Origin: JAFGCL01 sp964492335
GTDB lineage: Bacteria; Chloroflexota; Dehalococcoidia; UBA2247; RBG-13-53-26
Reading direction: 5' to 3'
NCBI GenBank assembly: GCA_964492335.1
Contig: CAZBJX010000006.1
Coordinates: forward strand, 28,181 to 92,180
DNA: 64,000 nucleotides
In this document: piece after piece, positions 17,422-25,639 of the stretch
Numbering within the stretch: position 1 is the stretch's first letter
Layout of the letters: each line of letters begins with the position of its first letter
Notes under the pieces: model-generated
The model's input: the letters and a program-made list of their open reading frames with translations, nothing else
Databases searched by the model: none
Told to the model about the DNA's origin: nothing
Translations under genes and position numbers: made by a program

Positions 17422-17465
17422 CTTCTAGCATATTGTTGACACGATTGTCAACCGCACGGTAGAAT
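17422..17465. promoter_or_regulatory. Back-to-back promoters with a shared palindromic operator
   Basis: A perfect inverted repeat GTTGACA-CGAT-TGTCAAC spans 17435-17452. Its right-facing half supplies a -35 TTGACA (17436-17441) with an 18-nt spacer to TAGAAT (17460-17465) for the plus-strand VOC/glycyl radical operon. Its left-facing half supplies TTGACA on the minus strand with an 18-nt spacer to TAGAAG (complement at 17422-17427) for the Lrp gene. One bound regulator dimer would cover both -35 boxes. The palindrome is seen directly; Lrp binding is inferred from position. Confidence 0.75.
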
Positions 17466-17489
17466 GGGCGAAAAAGGCGGGGAGGTCGC

Positions 17490-18044
17490 ATGCCAACGCA
17501 GATTCCGCACCTGGTCAAGGTGAACGAGCTCTTCCAGACGGGCATCGTGGTGCGCGATGTGGAGAAGGGGATCCGGGAGTACGGCCGCCTGTTCGGGACA
17601 GCCCCTGACGAGTGGTGGGTGGTCACCATAGACGACAGCCTGTGCCGGCTGACCTATCGGGGACGGCCCTCAAGCCACAGCTTCAAGGCGGCCATGGTCA
17701 TGGTGGGGGACCTCATGATAGAGCTCCTGCAGCCGCTGGAGGGGATGGGCACCTACCGCGAGTTCCTGGAGCAGCGGGGGGAGGGGGTCCATCACCTGGG
17801 CCACGTGATCGTTCCGGACCTGGAGGCGGTGATGGAGAAGATGGAGAAGGAGGGCTTTCCCGTCGTGGAGACCGGACAGCCCCGGGGCCCCGCGCAGGGA
17901 GGCGGCCACAAGTGGGCCTACATCGACACCTCTGCCGCGCTGGGGTACATCACGGAGTACTCCCAGGGGACCGACCCCAGGGTTTCCCTGCGGATGTACC
18001 ACGAGTACCGGAAGAAGAAGGCGGAGGGCAAGTCAGGGCGTTGA
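17490..18044 (+). CDS. VOC superfamily protein (glyoxalase/methylmalonyl-CoA epimerase-like)
   Basis: A 184-residue protein with paired beta-alpha-beta-beta-beta VOC modules: FQTGIVVRDVEKGIREYGRLFG at the start, IELLQPLEG in the middle and GVHHLGHVIVPDLEAVMEKME, GHKWAYIDTSAALGYITEYS at the end. This is close to the Glyoxalase_4/methylmalonyl-CoA epimerase type, with potential metal ligands His101 and Glu in the terminal strands. GGGGAGG lies four bases before the ATG. It is the first gene of a run with a glycyl radical enzyme, activase and dehydrogenase, so it may epimerise or rearrange the substrate or product of that radical enzyme. Substrate unknown. Confidence 0.8.
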   Translation: MPTQIPHLVKVNELFQTGIVVRDVEKGIREYGRLFGTAPDEWWVVTIDDSLCRLTYRGRPSSHSFKAAMVMVGDLMIELLQPLEGMGTYREFLEQRGEGVHHLGHVIVPDLEAVMEKMEKEGFPVVETGQPRGPAQGGGHKWAYIDTSAALGYITEYSQGTDPRVSLRMYHEYRKKKAEGKSGR

Positions 18045-18077
18045 GGCGCGGCTTCATGCCAGGGAGGATAAACCGGG

Positions 18078-20519
18078 ATGGTCATGGAAGCCAGTGAAGC
18101 GAAGGCGGCCGGGGGCAGGCCCTGCCGGCCCAGCACTCCCCGGACCCGCAGGCTGAAGGAAGTCTACATGGGGCACAGGCCCGGCATCTGTGTCGAACGC
18201 AGCGTGCTGGTCACCGATTCCTACCGGAAGACGGAGGCCCTCCCGCCGGTGCTGCGGCAGGCCATGGCCTTCGACCGGGTGCTGTCGGAGATGCCCATCT
18301 GGGTCCAGGACGGCGAGCTTATCGCGGCCAACATCGCCTCGAGGCCCAGGGGGGCCTTTCTCTTCCCGGAATACGACGACACCTGGCTGAAGAGGGAGCT
18401 GGACACCATCTCCACCAGGAAGGATGACCCCTGGCTTCTGAGCGATGAGGACAAGGCCCGGGTCAGGGGCTGCATGGACTACTGGCGGGGCCGCAGCCTC
18501 TCCGCGGTGTGCGACGCGCTGACCGTGGACGAGGTGCGGCAGGCGGAGAGGAACTCCTTCATCGACATCCGCATGGGCAAGCAGGGCGGCATCGGGCACA
18601 TCGTGCCCGATATCGAAACGGTCATAGAGCGGGGCCTGAACTCGTTGATAGAAGCGGCCGAGGACCATATCCGGCGCCTGGACCTGGCCAACCCCGAGGG
18701 ATTCGCCAGGCTGCCCTTCCTGCGGGCGGTGGTGATAGCGGACAGGGCGGTGATCAAGTGGGCCGGGCGGTTCGCCGCGCTGGCCAGGGAGAGGGCGGCG
18801 GCGGAGCCGGACCCCGGGAGGAAGCGGGAGCTCGAGCAGATGGCCGAGGCCTGCGAGCGGGTGCCGGCCCATCCGGCCCGCAGCTTCCACGAGGCCCTGC
18901 AGGCGGTGGCCCTCATCATGGCCTCGGTCCAGATAGAGACCAACGGGGTCTCCATCGGGACGGGACGGCTGGACCAGTACTGCTTCCCACATTATGAGAG
19001 GGACATCAGGGCGGGGGCGATCACCCGGGAGCAGGCGCTGGAGCTGCTGGAGTGCCTGTGGCTCAAGCTGGCCGAATCGAACCGGGTGGTGAGCGAGGGA
19101 TTCACCCACACCCAGAGCGGCTATCCCTTCTGGATCCAGGTGCCGATAGGGGGGCAGACCGTGGACGGCTACGATGCCACCAACGATCTGTCCTACCTCC
19201 TGTTGGAGGTGTCCAGCAACATGCAGCTCCACGAGCCCACGGTGTCGGCCAGGATACACAAGAGGACGCCGGACGTCTTCCTCATGAAATGCTGCGAGGC
19301 CATCAGGGCCCATGGGGGAGGCAACCCCGCCCTGTTCAACGACGAGGTCATCATCCCCAGCCAGCTGGCCTGGGTCCCCGGAATCACCAAGGAGGACGCC
19401 TATGACTACTCGGTGATCGGCTGCTCCGAGATCGCCTTCGCCGGCAAGGGGACCGAGGGCATCGCCTACCACGCCATGAGCCTGGGCCGGGTCCTGGAGC
19501 TGATGCTCCAGGGGAAGGACCCGGTGACCGGGGCGCCGCTGGCGTCAGGCCCGGGCGGCATGCTGCAGTGGCGGACCTTCGACGACATGATGGAGGCCTT
19601 CACTGAGAAGGTGCGGGCCCTCTCCCGGGCCATGTTCCTGCAGCAACTGCCGCTGATCGAGGCCCACGTGGCCCACCGGCCCTGCCCGCTCCTCTCCTCC
19701 CTGACCAGGGACTGCATCAGCCGGGGCCGCAGCTACTATGACGGCGGGGCCCTGTACGGGAACCGCGCGGCCAACGCGTGCATCGTCGGCCTGGCCACCC
19801 TGGCCAACTCGCTGGCGGCGGTCAGGAGGCTGGTCTTCGACGACCGGGCCATCACCATGGACCAGCTGAAGCATGCCCTGGAGACCAACTTCGAGGATAC
19901 GGCCACCAGCCCCACGGGCCCGGCCATCCGCCAGATGTGCCTGCGCGCCCCGAAGTACGGCAACGACGACCCATACGTGGACCGCCTGGCCAAGGACAGC
20001 CTGAACATCGTGGTGAGGGAGATGCGCAGGCACCAGACCCGGCCGGGCCAGGGCTACGGGGCCACCATCTCCCCGGTGACGGCCCACATGAGCTACGGGG
20101 CCATCTGCGGCGCCACGCCCGACGGGCGGAGGGCGGGGGAGCCCCTCAGCGACTCCTGCTCGCCGGCCCAGGGCACCGATGTCAACGGCCCGACGGCGGC
20201 CATCAAGTCGGTGGCCGGACTGGAGCACATGAACCTGGTGCAGGGGACGATCTTCAACATGAAGATGCACCCCGGGCCCCTGGAGACCCGGGCGGGAATG
20301 CGCAAGTGGGCGGACCTGGTCCGCACCTACTTCGACCTGGGGGGGTGGGAGGTCCAGTTCAACGTGGTCAGCTCAGACACCCTGAGGGAGGCGCAGCGGC
20401 GCCCCGAGGAGCACCGGGACCTGGTGGTCCGGGTGGTGGGCTACAGCGCCTTCTTCGTGGAGCTGGAGAAGGTGGTCCAGGACGACATCATCGCCAGGAC
20501 GGAGCACTGCGGGGCGTAG
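18078..20519 (+). CDS. Glycyl radical enzyme, PFL2/dehydratase-lyase family, uncharacterised type
   Basis: An 813-residue member of the pyruvate formate-lyase superfamily. The C-terminal glycyl radical motif is RVVGYSAFF with Gly788. The active-site thiyl cysteine is Cys449 in YSVIGCSEIAF, with Glu451 two residues on. The Cys-x-Glu arrangement is typical of radical dehydratases, decarboxylases and C-N or C-S lyases (glycerol dehydratase, hydroxyproline dehydratase, choline TMA-lyase), not of pyruvate formate-lyase, which has Cys-Cys. The residue after the cysteine is Ser. The enzyme is oxygen-sensitive and needs the activase encoded 24 nt downstream. The neighbouring VOC and zinc dehydrogenase genes suggest a small alcohol or acid as substrate; the exact reaction cannot be assigned. 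Confidence 0.88.
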   Translation: MVMEASEAKAAGGRPCRPSTPRTRRLKEVYMGHRPGICVERSVLVTDSYRKTEALPPVLRQAMAFDRVLSEMPIWVQDGELIAANIASRPRGAFLFPEYDDTWLKRELDTISTRKDDPWLLSDEDKARVRGCMDYWRGRSLSAVCDALTVDEVRQAERNSFIDIRMGKQGGIGHIVPDIETVIERGLNSLIEAAEDHIRRLDLANPEGFARLPFLRAVVIADRAVIKWAGRFAALARERAAAEPDPGRKRELEQMAEACERVPAHPARSFHEALQAVALIMASVQIETNGVSIGTGRLDQYCFPHYERDIRAGAITREQALELLECLWLKLAESNRVVSEGFTHTQSGYPFWIQVPIGGQTVDGYDATNDLSYLLLEVSSNMQLHEPTVSARIHKRTPDVFLMKCCEAIRAHGGGNPALFNDEVIIPSQLAWVPGITKEDAYDYSVIGCSEIAFAGKGTEGIAYHAMSLGRVLELMLQGKDPVTGAPLASGPGGMLQWRTFDDMMEAFTEKVRALSRAMFLQQLPLIEAHVAHRPCPLLSSLTRDCISRGRSYYDGGALYGNRAANACIVGLATLANSLAAVRRLVFDDRAITMDQLKHALETNFEDTATSPTGPAIRQMCLRAPKYGNDDPYVDRLAKDSLNIVVREMRRHQTRPGQGYGATISPVTAHMSYGAICGATPDGRRAGEPLSDSCSPAQGTDVNGPTAAIKSVAGLEHMNLVQGTIFNMKMHPGPLETRAGMRKWADLVRTYFDLGGWEVQFNVVSSDTLREAQRRPEEHRDLVVRVVGYSAFFVELEKVVQDDIIARTEHCGA

Positions 20520-20543
20520 CCGGTGGGCCACGGAGCGGGCACC

Positions 20544-21479
20544 ATGAGCGTGGCGATCTCCGGGCAGGTCTTCAACATCCAGCGCTACTCCATTCACGAC
20601 GGCGCCGGGATCAGGACCCTGGTCTTCCTCAAGGGCTGCCCGCTGCGGTGCCTGTGGTGCTGCAACCCGGAGTCCCAGAAGGGCGGCCCGGAGCTGGGCT
20701 TCATCGCCTCCCGCTGCGTCGGGGACAGGGGGTGCGGGGCGCCCTGCGTCCCCGCCTGCCCCATCAGCGCCATCCGGCTGGGCCCGGAGGGCCGGCCGGA
20801 GATCGACCGGGCGGCCTGCGACGCCTGCGGCCGGTGCGCCGCGGCCTGCGGCCCAGAGGCGCTCAGGGTGGTCGGCCGGGAGATGACCGTCGCCGGGGTG
20901 ATGGCGGAGGTGGAGAAGGACCGCCCCTTCTACCGGCGGTCCGGCGGGGGTATGACGGTGGGGGGCGGCGAGCCTCTGGCGCAGCACCGCTTCGCCGCGG
21001 CGCTGCTGGAGGCGGCCCGGGACGCCTACCTGCACACGGCGCTGGAGACCTGCGGCCACGGCCCGTGGGCCCATCTTGAAGGGCTGCTCAGGCATGTCGA
21101 CCTGCTGCAGTTCGATATCAAGCACATGGACGCCGCCAGGCACCGGGAGCTGACCGGGCAGTCCAACGACCTGGTGCTGGCCAACCTCAAGAGGGTGCCG
21201 GCCGTGAAGCCCCCCGGAGAGGTGATCATCAGGGTCCCGGTGGTCCCGGGGTGCAATGACTCGGCGGACAACGTGCGGGAGACGGCGGCGCTGGTGGCCG
21301 GGCTGGGCTTCCGGCAGGTGGAGCTGGTGCCCTACCACCGGCTGGGGGCCCCCAAGTACGTCCAGTACGGCATCCCGGACCCGCTGCCGGACTGCCCTTC
21401 AGCCTCTGGGGGCCGCCTGGAGGAGCTCAGGAGGATTGTAGAAGAGGCCGGCCTGACGGAGACAGGCGGGACCATCTGA
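20544..21479 (+). CDS. Glycyl radical enzyme activating enzyme (radical SAM)
   Basis: A 311-residue radical SAM protein with the CxxxCxxC cluster in KGCPLRCLWCCNPE, and a ferredoxin-like insert holding two further Cys groups (CGAPCVPACP and CDACGRCAAAC), as in the activases of glycerol dehydratase-type enzymes. SAM-binding elements are visible (GGGMTVGGGEPL). It abstracts H from Gly788 of the upstream enzyme. The ATG at 20544 with GGAG nearby is preferred to the GTG at 20523. It lies 24 nt behind the glycyl radical enzyme gene, so the two form a unit. Confidence 0.9.
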   Translation: MSVAISGQVFNIQRYSIHDGAGIRTLVFLKGCPLRCLWCCNPESQKGGPELGFIASRCVGDRGCGAPCVPACPISAIRLGPEGRPEIDRAACDACGRCAAACGPEALRVVGREMTVAGVMAEVEKDRPFYRRSGGGMTVGGGEPLAQHRFAAALLEAARDAYLHTALETCGHGPWAHLEGLLRHVDLLQFDIKHMDAARHRELTGQSNDLVLANLKRVPAVKPPGEVIIRVPVVPGCNDSADNVRETAALVAGLGFRQVELVPYHRLGAPKYVQYGIPDPLPDCPSASGGRLEELRRIVEEAGLTETGGTI

Positions 21480-21508
21480 CGGCCGTCAGCGGGCAAAGGA
21501 GCGAAGGA

Positions 21509-22447
21509 ATGCGCGGCGTGTTCTTCAGGGACGGTGAAGTGGAGCTGAGGGAGATCGAGGAGCCTTCCGGCGAAGGGGCCCGGGTCCGGGTGCGGTCCAT
21601 CGGCATCTGCGGCTCGGACCTGCACATGCTGGAGGCGAGGTCTCCCCTGGAGTTCGTGGCCGGCCATGAGGTGGCCGGGGTGCTGGACGACGGGACCCCG
21701 GTGGCGGTGGAGCCCTCCATGCCCTGCGGGGAATGCCCCCTCTGCCGGTCGGGCGACTACAACCTCTGCCCCTCGGGGGCGGGGAAGTCGCTGGGCATCG
21801 GCCGGAACGGGGGGATGGCCGACGTGGTCCGGGTGCCTCCGGGCTGCCTGGCATATCTCCCATCGAACGTGGACGTGCGCGACGCATGCCTCGTCGAGCC
21901 GCTGGCGGTGGCGGTGCACGGCCTGCAGCGCGCGGGGCTGGAGGGCGGCCAGCGGGTGGCGGTGATCGGGGGAGGCGCCATCGGCCTCTGCGCGGTGGCG
22001 GCGGCCAGGGCCGCCAGTGCCGCCACCGTGGGGCTCGCGGCCCGCTACGAGCACCAGGTGGCCGCGGGGCGGTCCCTGGGGGCTGAGGCCATCGACGGGC
22101 GGTACGACCTGGTCGTCGAGTGCGCCGGGACCGAGAAGGCGGTGAACACCGCGGTCAGGCTGTGCCGGCCGAAGGGCAGGGTCCTGGTCCTGGGGACGCA
22201 CTGGAGCGGGCTGCCCTTGCCCCAGGTGCTGGTGATGATGAAGGAGGTGACGGTCGTCTCCTCTTTCATGTATGCCGTCAGCGGCGCGGTGCGCGACTTC
22301 GACGTGGCGGCGATGCTTCTCTCCAGGCAGCCCGCCATAGCCAGGGCCCTGATCACCCACCGGTTTCCCCTGGCGCAGGCCGGGCAGGCCTTCGCGGCGG
22401 CCCGGGACCGCAAGGCGGGTGCCATCAAGGTGGTGCTGGAGCCGTAG
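21509..22447 (+). CDS. Zinc-dependent medium-chain alcohol dehydrogenase
   Basis: A 312-residue MDR family protein. The catalytic zinc region shows GICGSDLHM and the conserved GHEVAG. The structural zinc loop has four cysteines (CGECPLCRSGDYNLC), and the Rossmann domain carries VIGGGAIGLCAVAAA. At about 312 residues it is shorter than the usual 340-350, mainly in the coenzyme domain. It is the fourth gene of the VOC-glycyl radical operon, 29 nt after the activase, and should interconvert an alcohol and a carbonyl compound made or used by the radical enzyme. AAAGGAGCGAAGGA precedes the ATG. Confidence 0.87.
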   Translation: MRGVFFRDGEVELREIEEPSGEGARVRVRSIGICGSDLHMLEARSPLEFVAGHEVAGVLDDGTPVAVEPSMPCGECPLCRSGDYNLCPSGAGKSLGIGRNGGMADVVRVPPGCLAYLPSNVDVRDACLVEPLAVAVHGLQRAGLEGGQRVAVIGGGAIGLCAVAAARAASAATVGLAARYEHQVAAGRSLGAEAIDGRYDLVVECAGTEKAVNTAVRLCRPKGRVLVLGTHWSGLPLPQVLVMMKEVTVVSSFMYAVSGAVRDFDVAAMLLSRQPAIARALITHRFPLAQAGQAFAAARDRKAGAIKVVLEP

Positions 22448-22484
22448 CGGCCCGCGCGGGAGTCCCAGCCCTCGAGCATCAGTC

Positions 22485-22493
22485 TGATATAAT
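22485..22493 (+). promoter_or_regulatory. Extended -10 promoter for the b5/DUF2231 gene
   Basis: TGATATAAT fits the extended -10 consensus TGnTATAAT; no -35 match is seen. It sits 45 nt before the ATG at 22539, leaving room for a normal leader with GGAGG. Confidence 0.5.
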
Positions 22494-22538
22494 CCGGAGT
22501 AGGCCCCGCGCCGTGATCCGGGAAAGATGGAGGGAGCG

Positions 22539-23234
22539 ATGGACCGGCAGATCACCGAGGACGAACTGATCAGCAACGACGGCCAGGACGGGCGCCCGGC
22601 ATGGGTGGCCTACCGGGGGAAGGTGTACGACGTCTCCGCCAGCCGGCTGTGGCGGGGGGGCGCCCACATGAAGCGCCACCAGGCGGGGAAGGACCTCACG
22701 GCGGAGTTCGGGGCAGCCCCTCACGACGAGGTTGTTCTGCAGGACATGCCCGTGGTGGGCAGGCTGGCGGCCGCGGAGAAGAAGGGCCTGCCGCCGCTGG
22801 TGCAGATCTATCTGGACCAGCACCCGCACCCCGTCTCGGTCCACTTCCCCATCGCCCTGACGCTGGCCTCGGCGGCTTTCCTGGCCGCCCACCTGGTCAC
22901 CCGGGCCGGTGGCCTGGCGGATGGCGCGTACTACCTGCTTCTGGGGGTGGCCGTGATAGCCCCGCTGTCCGCGCTGGCCGGGGTGTCCAGCTGGTGGTTC
23001 AACTACGGGCACCGGCGGACGGGGACGTTCGTGGGCAAGGCCGTCCTCTCGGCGGCTCTCTTCGTGACGGGGGTAGTGACGGCGGTCGTGTGGTCCCTCC
23101 AGCGCCAGGCGGTGGTGGACCGGGAGGCGGTGGCCTGGGTCTGCCTGGCGCTGCTGCTGGTGATGTCCGTGCTGGTGCTGTCACTGGGGCACCTGGGCGG
23201 GTCCCTGGTGTTCCCGCCGCGGAAGAAGCCCTGA
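22539..23234 (+). CDS. Cytochrome b5-like domain fused to DUF2231 membrane domain
   Basis: A 231-residue protein. Residues 1-80 match bacterial cytochrome b5-like heme-binding proteins (WVAYRGKVYDVSASRLW, HMKRHQAGKDLTAEF, VVGRL). Residues 95-225 contain four hydrophobic helices starting with HPVSVHFPIALTLASAAFLA, the DUF2231 signature. DUF2231 proteins are membrane-bound and often carry or neighbour redox domains, so this may be a membrane heme protein passing electrons. ATG 22539 is preferred over 22527 because GGAGG precedes it at five bases. It is followed 123 nt later by the selenocysteine peroxiredoxin-like gene. Confidence 0.8.
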   Translation: MDRQITEDELISNDGQDGRPAWVAYRGKVYDVSASRLWRGGAHMKRHQAGKDLTAEFGAAPHDEVVLQDMPVVGRLAAAEKKGLPPLVQIYLDQHPHPVSVHFPIALTLASAAFLAAHLVTRAGGLADGAYYLLLGVAVIAPLSALAGVSSWWFNYGHRRTGTFVGKAVLSAALFVTGVVTAVVWSLQRQAVVDREAVAWVCLALLLVMSVLVLSLGHLGGSLVFPPRKKP

Positions 23235-23357
23235 CGGCGGTGCGCCATCACCGGACGATGTCCCTTGAGGCGGACCACGCCCGGTGCGATGGTCTCGACG
23301 GCAACCCGGCATCCGCGGGGTGCCCCGGGCACTTCACGGGGGAAGGAGCGTGAAGCG

Positions 23358-23867
23358 ATGACAGGCAAGGGCAAGGAGGCCCCGGATTTCTCCGCTGCCG
23401 ACAGCGAAGGCCGCAATGTGAGGCTCTCCGACTTCAAGGGGCGCAAGAACGTCGTGCTGGTGTTCAACCGGGGCTTCTCCTGACCCCACTGCCGGAAGCA
23501 CATGGCGCAGTTGCGTCATGACTACCAGGGGTTCGTGGACCGGCAGACGGAGGTCATCGCCATCGGCCCGGAGACCCCGGAGGCCTTCGCCCGCTGGTGG
23601 CGCAGAAACCGGATGCCCTTCATCGGCATCGGTGATCCCCGGCATGTCATCGCCGGGCTCTTCGGCCAGCAGGTGAAGCTGCTGAAGCTGGGGCGCATGC
23701 CGGCGCTGTTCGTGATCGATAGAGAGGGGCGGATGCGCAACGTGCATCGCGGGACGTCCATGGGGGACATCATGGCCAACGAGGAGGTACTGGCCCTGCT
23801 GGACGATATCAACCTGGAGCGGCCCACAGGGGGGGCCTCCCCCGGCGCTCCCGGGCAGAGTAGATGA
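23358..23867 (+). CDS. Peroxiredoxin-like selenoprotein (Sec42, UxxC motif)
   Basis: Read through the in-frame TGA at 23481-23483, the frame gives a single 169-residue thioredoxin-fold protein of the AhpC/TSA type: KGKEAPDFSAADSEGRNVRL, VVLVFNRGFS, then Sec42-Pro-His-Cys45, RKHMAQLRHDY, GRMPALFVIDREGRMRNVH. Relatives have Cys at the TGA position (RGFWCPYC-type motif), so TGA replaces the attacking cysteine. A stop there would leave a 41-residue stub and a headless 121-residue remainder. A 7-bp hairpin with an AGUU loop begins 18 nt after the TGA. The start ATG 23358 has GGAAGGAG upstream. It presumably reduces peroxides or disulfides. Its own stop lies 17 nt before the DUF5661 gene. Confidence 0.88.
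23502..23519 (+). promoter_or_regulatory. Predicted bacterial SECIS element (peroxiredoxin-like)
   Basis: AUGGCGC-AGUU-GCGUCAU forms seven base pairs (one G-U) around a four-base loop with G in second position. The loop begins 25 nt after the UGA at 23481. This fits the bacterial SECIS model of a small G-containing loop about 16-37 nt downstream of the Sec codon, bound by SelB. Confidence 0.75.
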
Positions 23868-23884
23868 GAAAGGAGAGCACCACA

Positions 23885-24322
23885 ATGAAGGTCCCGGAGT
23901 ACGTAACCAAGGCTGAAGTGAAGAAGGTATGCAAGGAGCTGGGCCTCAAGGACTGGTCGGCCCGCAGGGGCACCGACGTCACCGAGAAGGAGGCGGCCAT
24001 CATCCTCAAGGCTGTTGATACCGACGGCATGCCCGTACCGGTGGAGACCATGAGGAAGGGGCTGGAGGTGGAGCTGGAACATGGCACCATGTACCCGTTT
24101 GCCAACGTGACCAACAACCACCCCATTCTCACCGCCAAGATCGTGCTGGCCCACCTCAAGGAGACCCTGGACTACTACGAGCGCCTGGAGGTCATGGAGA
24201 TCGAGGGGGACCTGCTCCACGCGGTCAAGGCCAGGGACCTCAAGAAGATCGAGCAGAAGTACCGCAAGCTGGTGGCGGCCCAGGAGCTTCTCTGGCGGGA
24301 AGCGGGCAAGGAACTCGGGTAG
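23885..24322 (+). CDS. DUF5661-like protein
   Basis: A 145-residue soluble protein with the pattern MRKGLEVELEHG, NVTNNHPILTAKIVLAHLKE and DYYERLEVME that I associate with DUF5661, a family of unknown function. The His/Glu-rich helical core is suggestive of metal binding, but this is not shown. ATG 23885 with AAGGAG nine bases upstream is preferred to the ATG at 23864 that overlaps the selenoprotein stop. It is probably co-transcribed with the selenoprotein. Confidence 0.65.
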   Translation: MKVPEYVTKAEVKKVCKELGLKDWSARRGTDVTEKEAAIILKAVDTDGMPVPVETMRKGLEVELEHGTMYPFANVTNNHPILTAKIVLAHLKETLDYYERLEVMEIEGDLLHAVKARDLKKIEQKYRKLVAAQELLWREAGKELG

Positions 24323-24371
24323 CCCTGGCCCCGGGCCGGGACCGGCCCCCTGCCCAGCGTGGTCCAGCCGG

Positions 24372-25598
24372 TCATTTCAAGTTCAGGCGGAAGAGAGGCT
24401 CGAACGAGCTGAACAGGTCCAGGTACTGCTCCAGGTAGCGGGACAGCAGGAAGTTCTGGCGGACCTTCTCCCTGGCGCGGCGCCCCATGGCGTCGCGCAG
24501 CCCCCTGTCCTTGACCAGTTGAACGATCCTCAGGGCCGCCTCTTCCACGGAAGAGACCAGGAAGCCGTTGACCTCGTCGTCGATCTGGAAGCGGATGCCC
24601 CCCGCATTGCCCCCGATGACCGGGGTGCCCTTCCACATGGCTTCGGACACCGTCAGCCCGAACCCCTCGCGCAGCGATTTCTGCAGCACCACGGCTGCCT
24701 TCCGCTGGAGCGCGTTCACCAGGTAGCTGTCCTGGATGCTGTGTATTATGATCCGCTCCTCCCGGCTCTCCAGTAGGGAGTCGTAGACCTCTTCACCCTC
24801 CGGGTCGTCGGAGGCCACGTTTCCCACCAGGACCAGGGTGCAGTCGACCTCCCTGCGGGCGATCTTGAACGCCTCGATGACCCCCTTCGGGTCCTTCCAG
24901 GTGTCGAAGCGCGAGATCTGCACCACCAGCGGCAGGTCGGTGGGGATGCCGTAGTGGCGGAGCCGCTCGTCTATCTCCGCTTCGGTGAGGTCCCTGTTGA
25001 TAATGGAGAAGGGGTCAATCGCCGGTACGAAGACCACCTGCGGAGGCCCGATTTCCTGAACATAGTCCGGGCTGCTCACGATGACCGCGTCGTACTGCTC
25101 GATGAAGCGGACCAGGTACTCCCAGAGCTCCGGGTTGGGGTGGGTCAGGTCTATGTGGCAGCGCCAGACCCAGGGCACTCGCTTCCGGTAGTGCTCAATC
25201 AAGGGCAGGGGCTGGGGGTCGTGAACGATGATGATGTCATGGTTGTTCAGGTGGTTGCGGATGGAGTTCTCGAAGACCACCTCCTCGTACAGCTCCATCT
25301 TGCGCTGGCTGAGGTTGATCTCTCCGCCCTGGAGGGCATTGTGCATCTTCTTGGTCACCGTGAAGAAGTCCGGGGGGCCGTGGATGGCCCGCCACCCGAC
25401 CCTTATCCCCAGGCTGTTCATCAGGAGGGTCATGGAAGACAGCAGCTGGGCCACGCCGCCGCCATAATAGGTGGAGTTGATGTTGGTGATGTGGAAGTCG
25501 TGCAGCGGCCTGGCCTTGCGGATGATGCGCTCCACGCTCTCGGCCCCGATCAGGGGCTCGTAGTCTTCGATGGTAGTGGTCCGGAAAGCTCTCGTCAT
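24372..25598 (-). CDS. treT: Trehalose synthase TreT-like glycosyltransferase (GT4)
   Basis: A 408-residue retaining GT-B glycosyltransferase. The N-terminal half has the TreT hallmark region (NINSTYYGGGVAQLLSSMTL, VWRCHIDLTHPN) and the C-terminal half the donor-binding EGFGLTVSEAMWKGTPVIGG with the E-x7-E motif. TreT joins NDP-glucose and glucose to trehalose, a compatible solute. The start is placed at ATG 25598 (MTRAFRTTTIEDYEPL) with GGAAGGAG upstream. It follows the GalT-like gene by 41 nt on the same strand; that enzyme may supply or recycle the nucleotide sugar. Length matches the family. Confidence 0.85.
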   Translation of the reverse strand: MTRAFRTTTIEDYEPLIGAESVERIIRKARPLHDFHITNINSTYYGGGVAQLLSSMTLLMNSLGIRVGWRAIHGPPDFFTVTKKMHNALQGGEINLSQRKMELYEEVVFENSIRNHLNNHDIIIVHDPQPLPLIEHYRKRVPWVWRCHIDLTHPNPELWEYLVRFIEQYDAVIVSSPDYVQEIGPPQVVFVPAIDPFSIINRDLTEAEIDERLRHYGIPTDLPLVVQISRFDTWKDPKGVIEAFKIARREVDCTLVLVGNVASDDPEGEEVYDSLLESREERIIIHSIQDSYLVNALQRKAAVVLQKSLREGFGLTVSEAMWKGTPVIGGNAGGIRFQIDDEVNGFLVSSVEEAALRIVQLVKDRGLRDAMGRRAREKVRQNFLLSRYLEQYLDLFSSFEPLFRLNLK

Positions 25599-25639
25599 CG
25601 TGCTTCGGTCTCCTTCCATTGGCCCATCCCCGCCCCGGC

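Noticed and set aside
23502..23867. Separate gene starting at ATG 23502 behind a stop at 23481.
   Set aside because: It would lack the N-terminal thioredoxin strand and active site; the continuous frame across the UGA explains both pieces.
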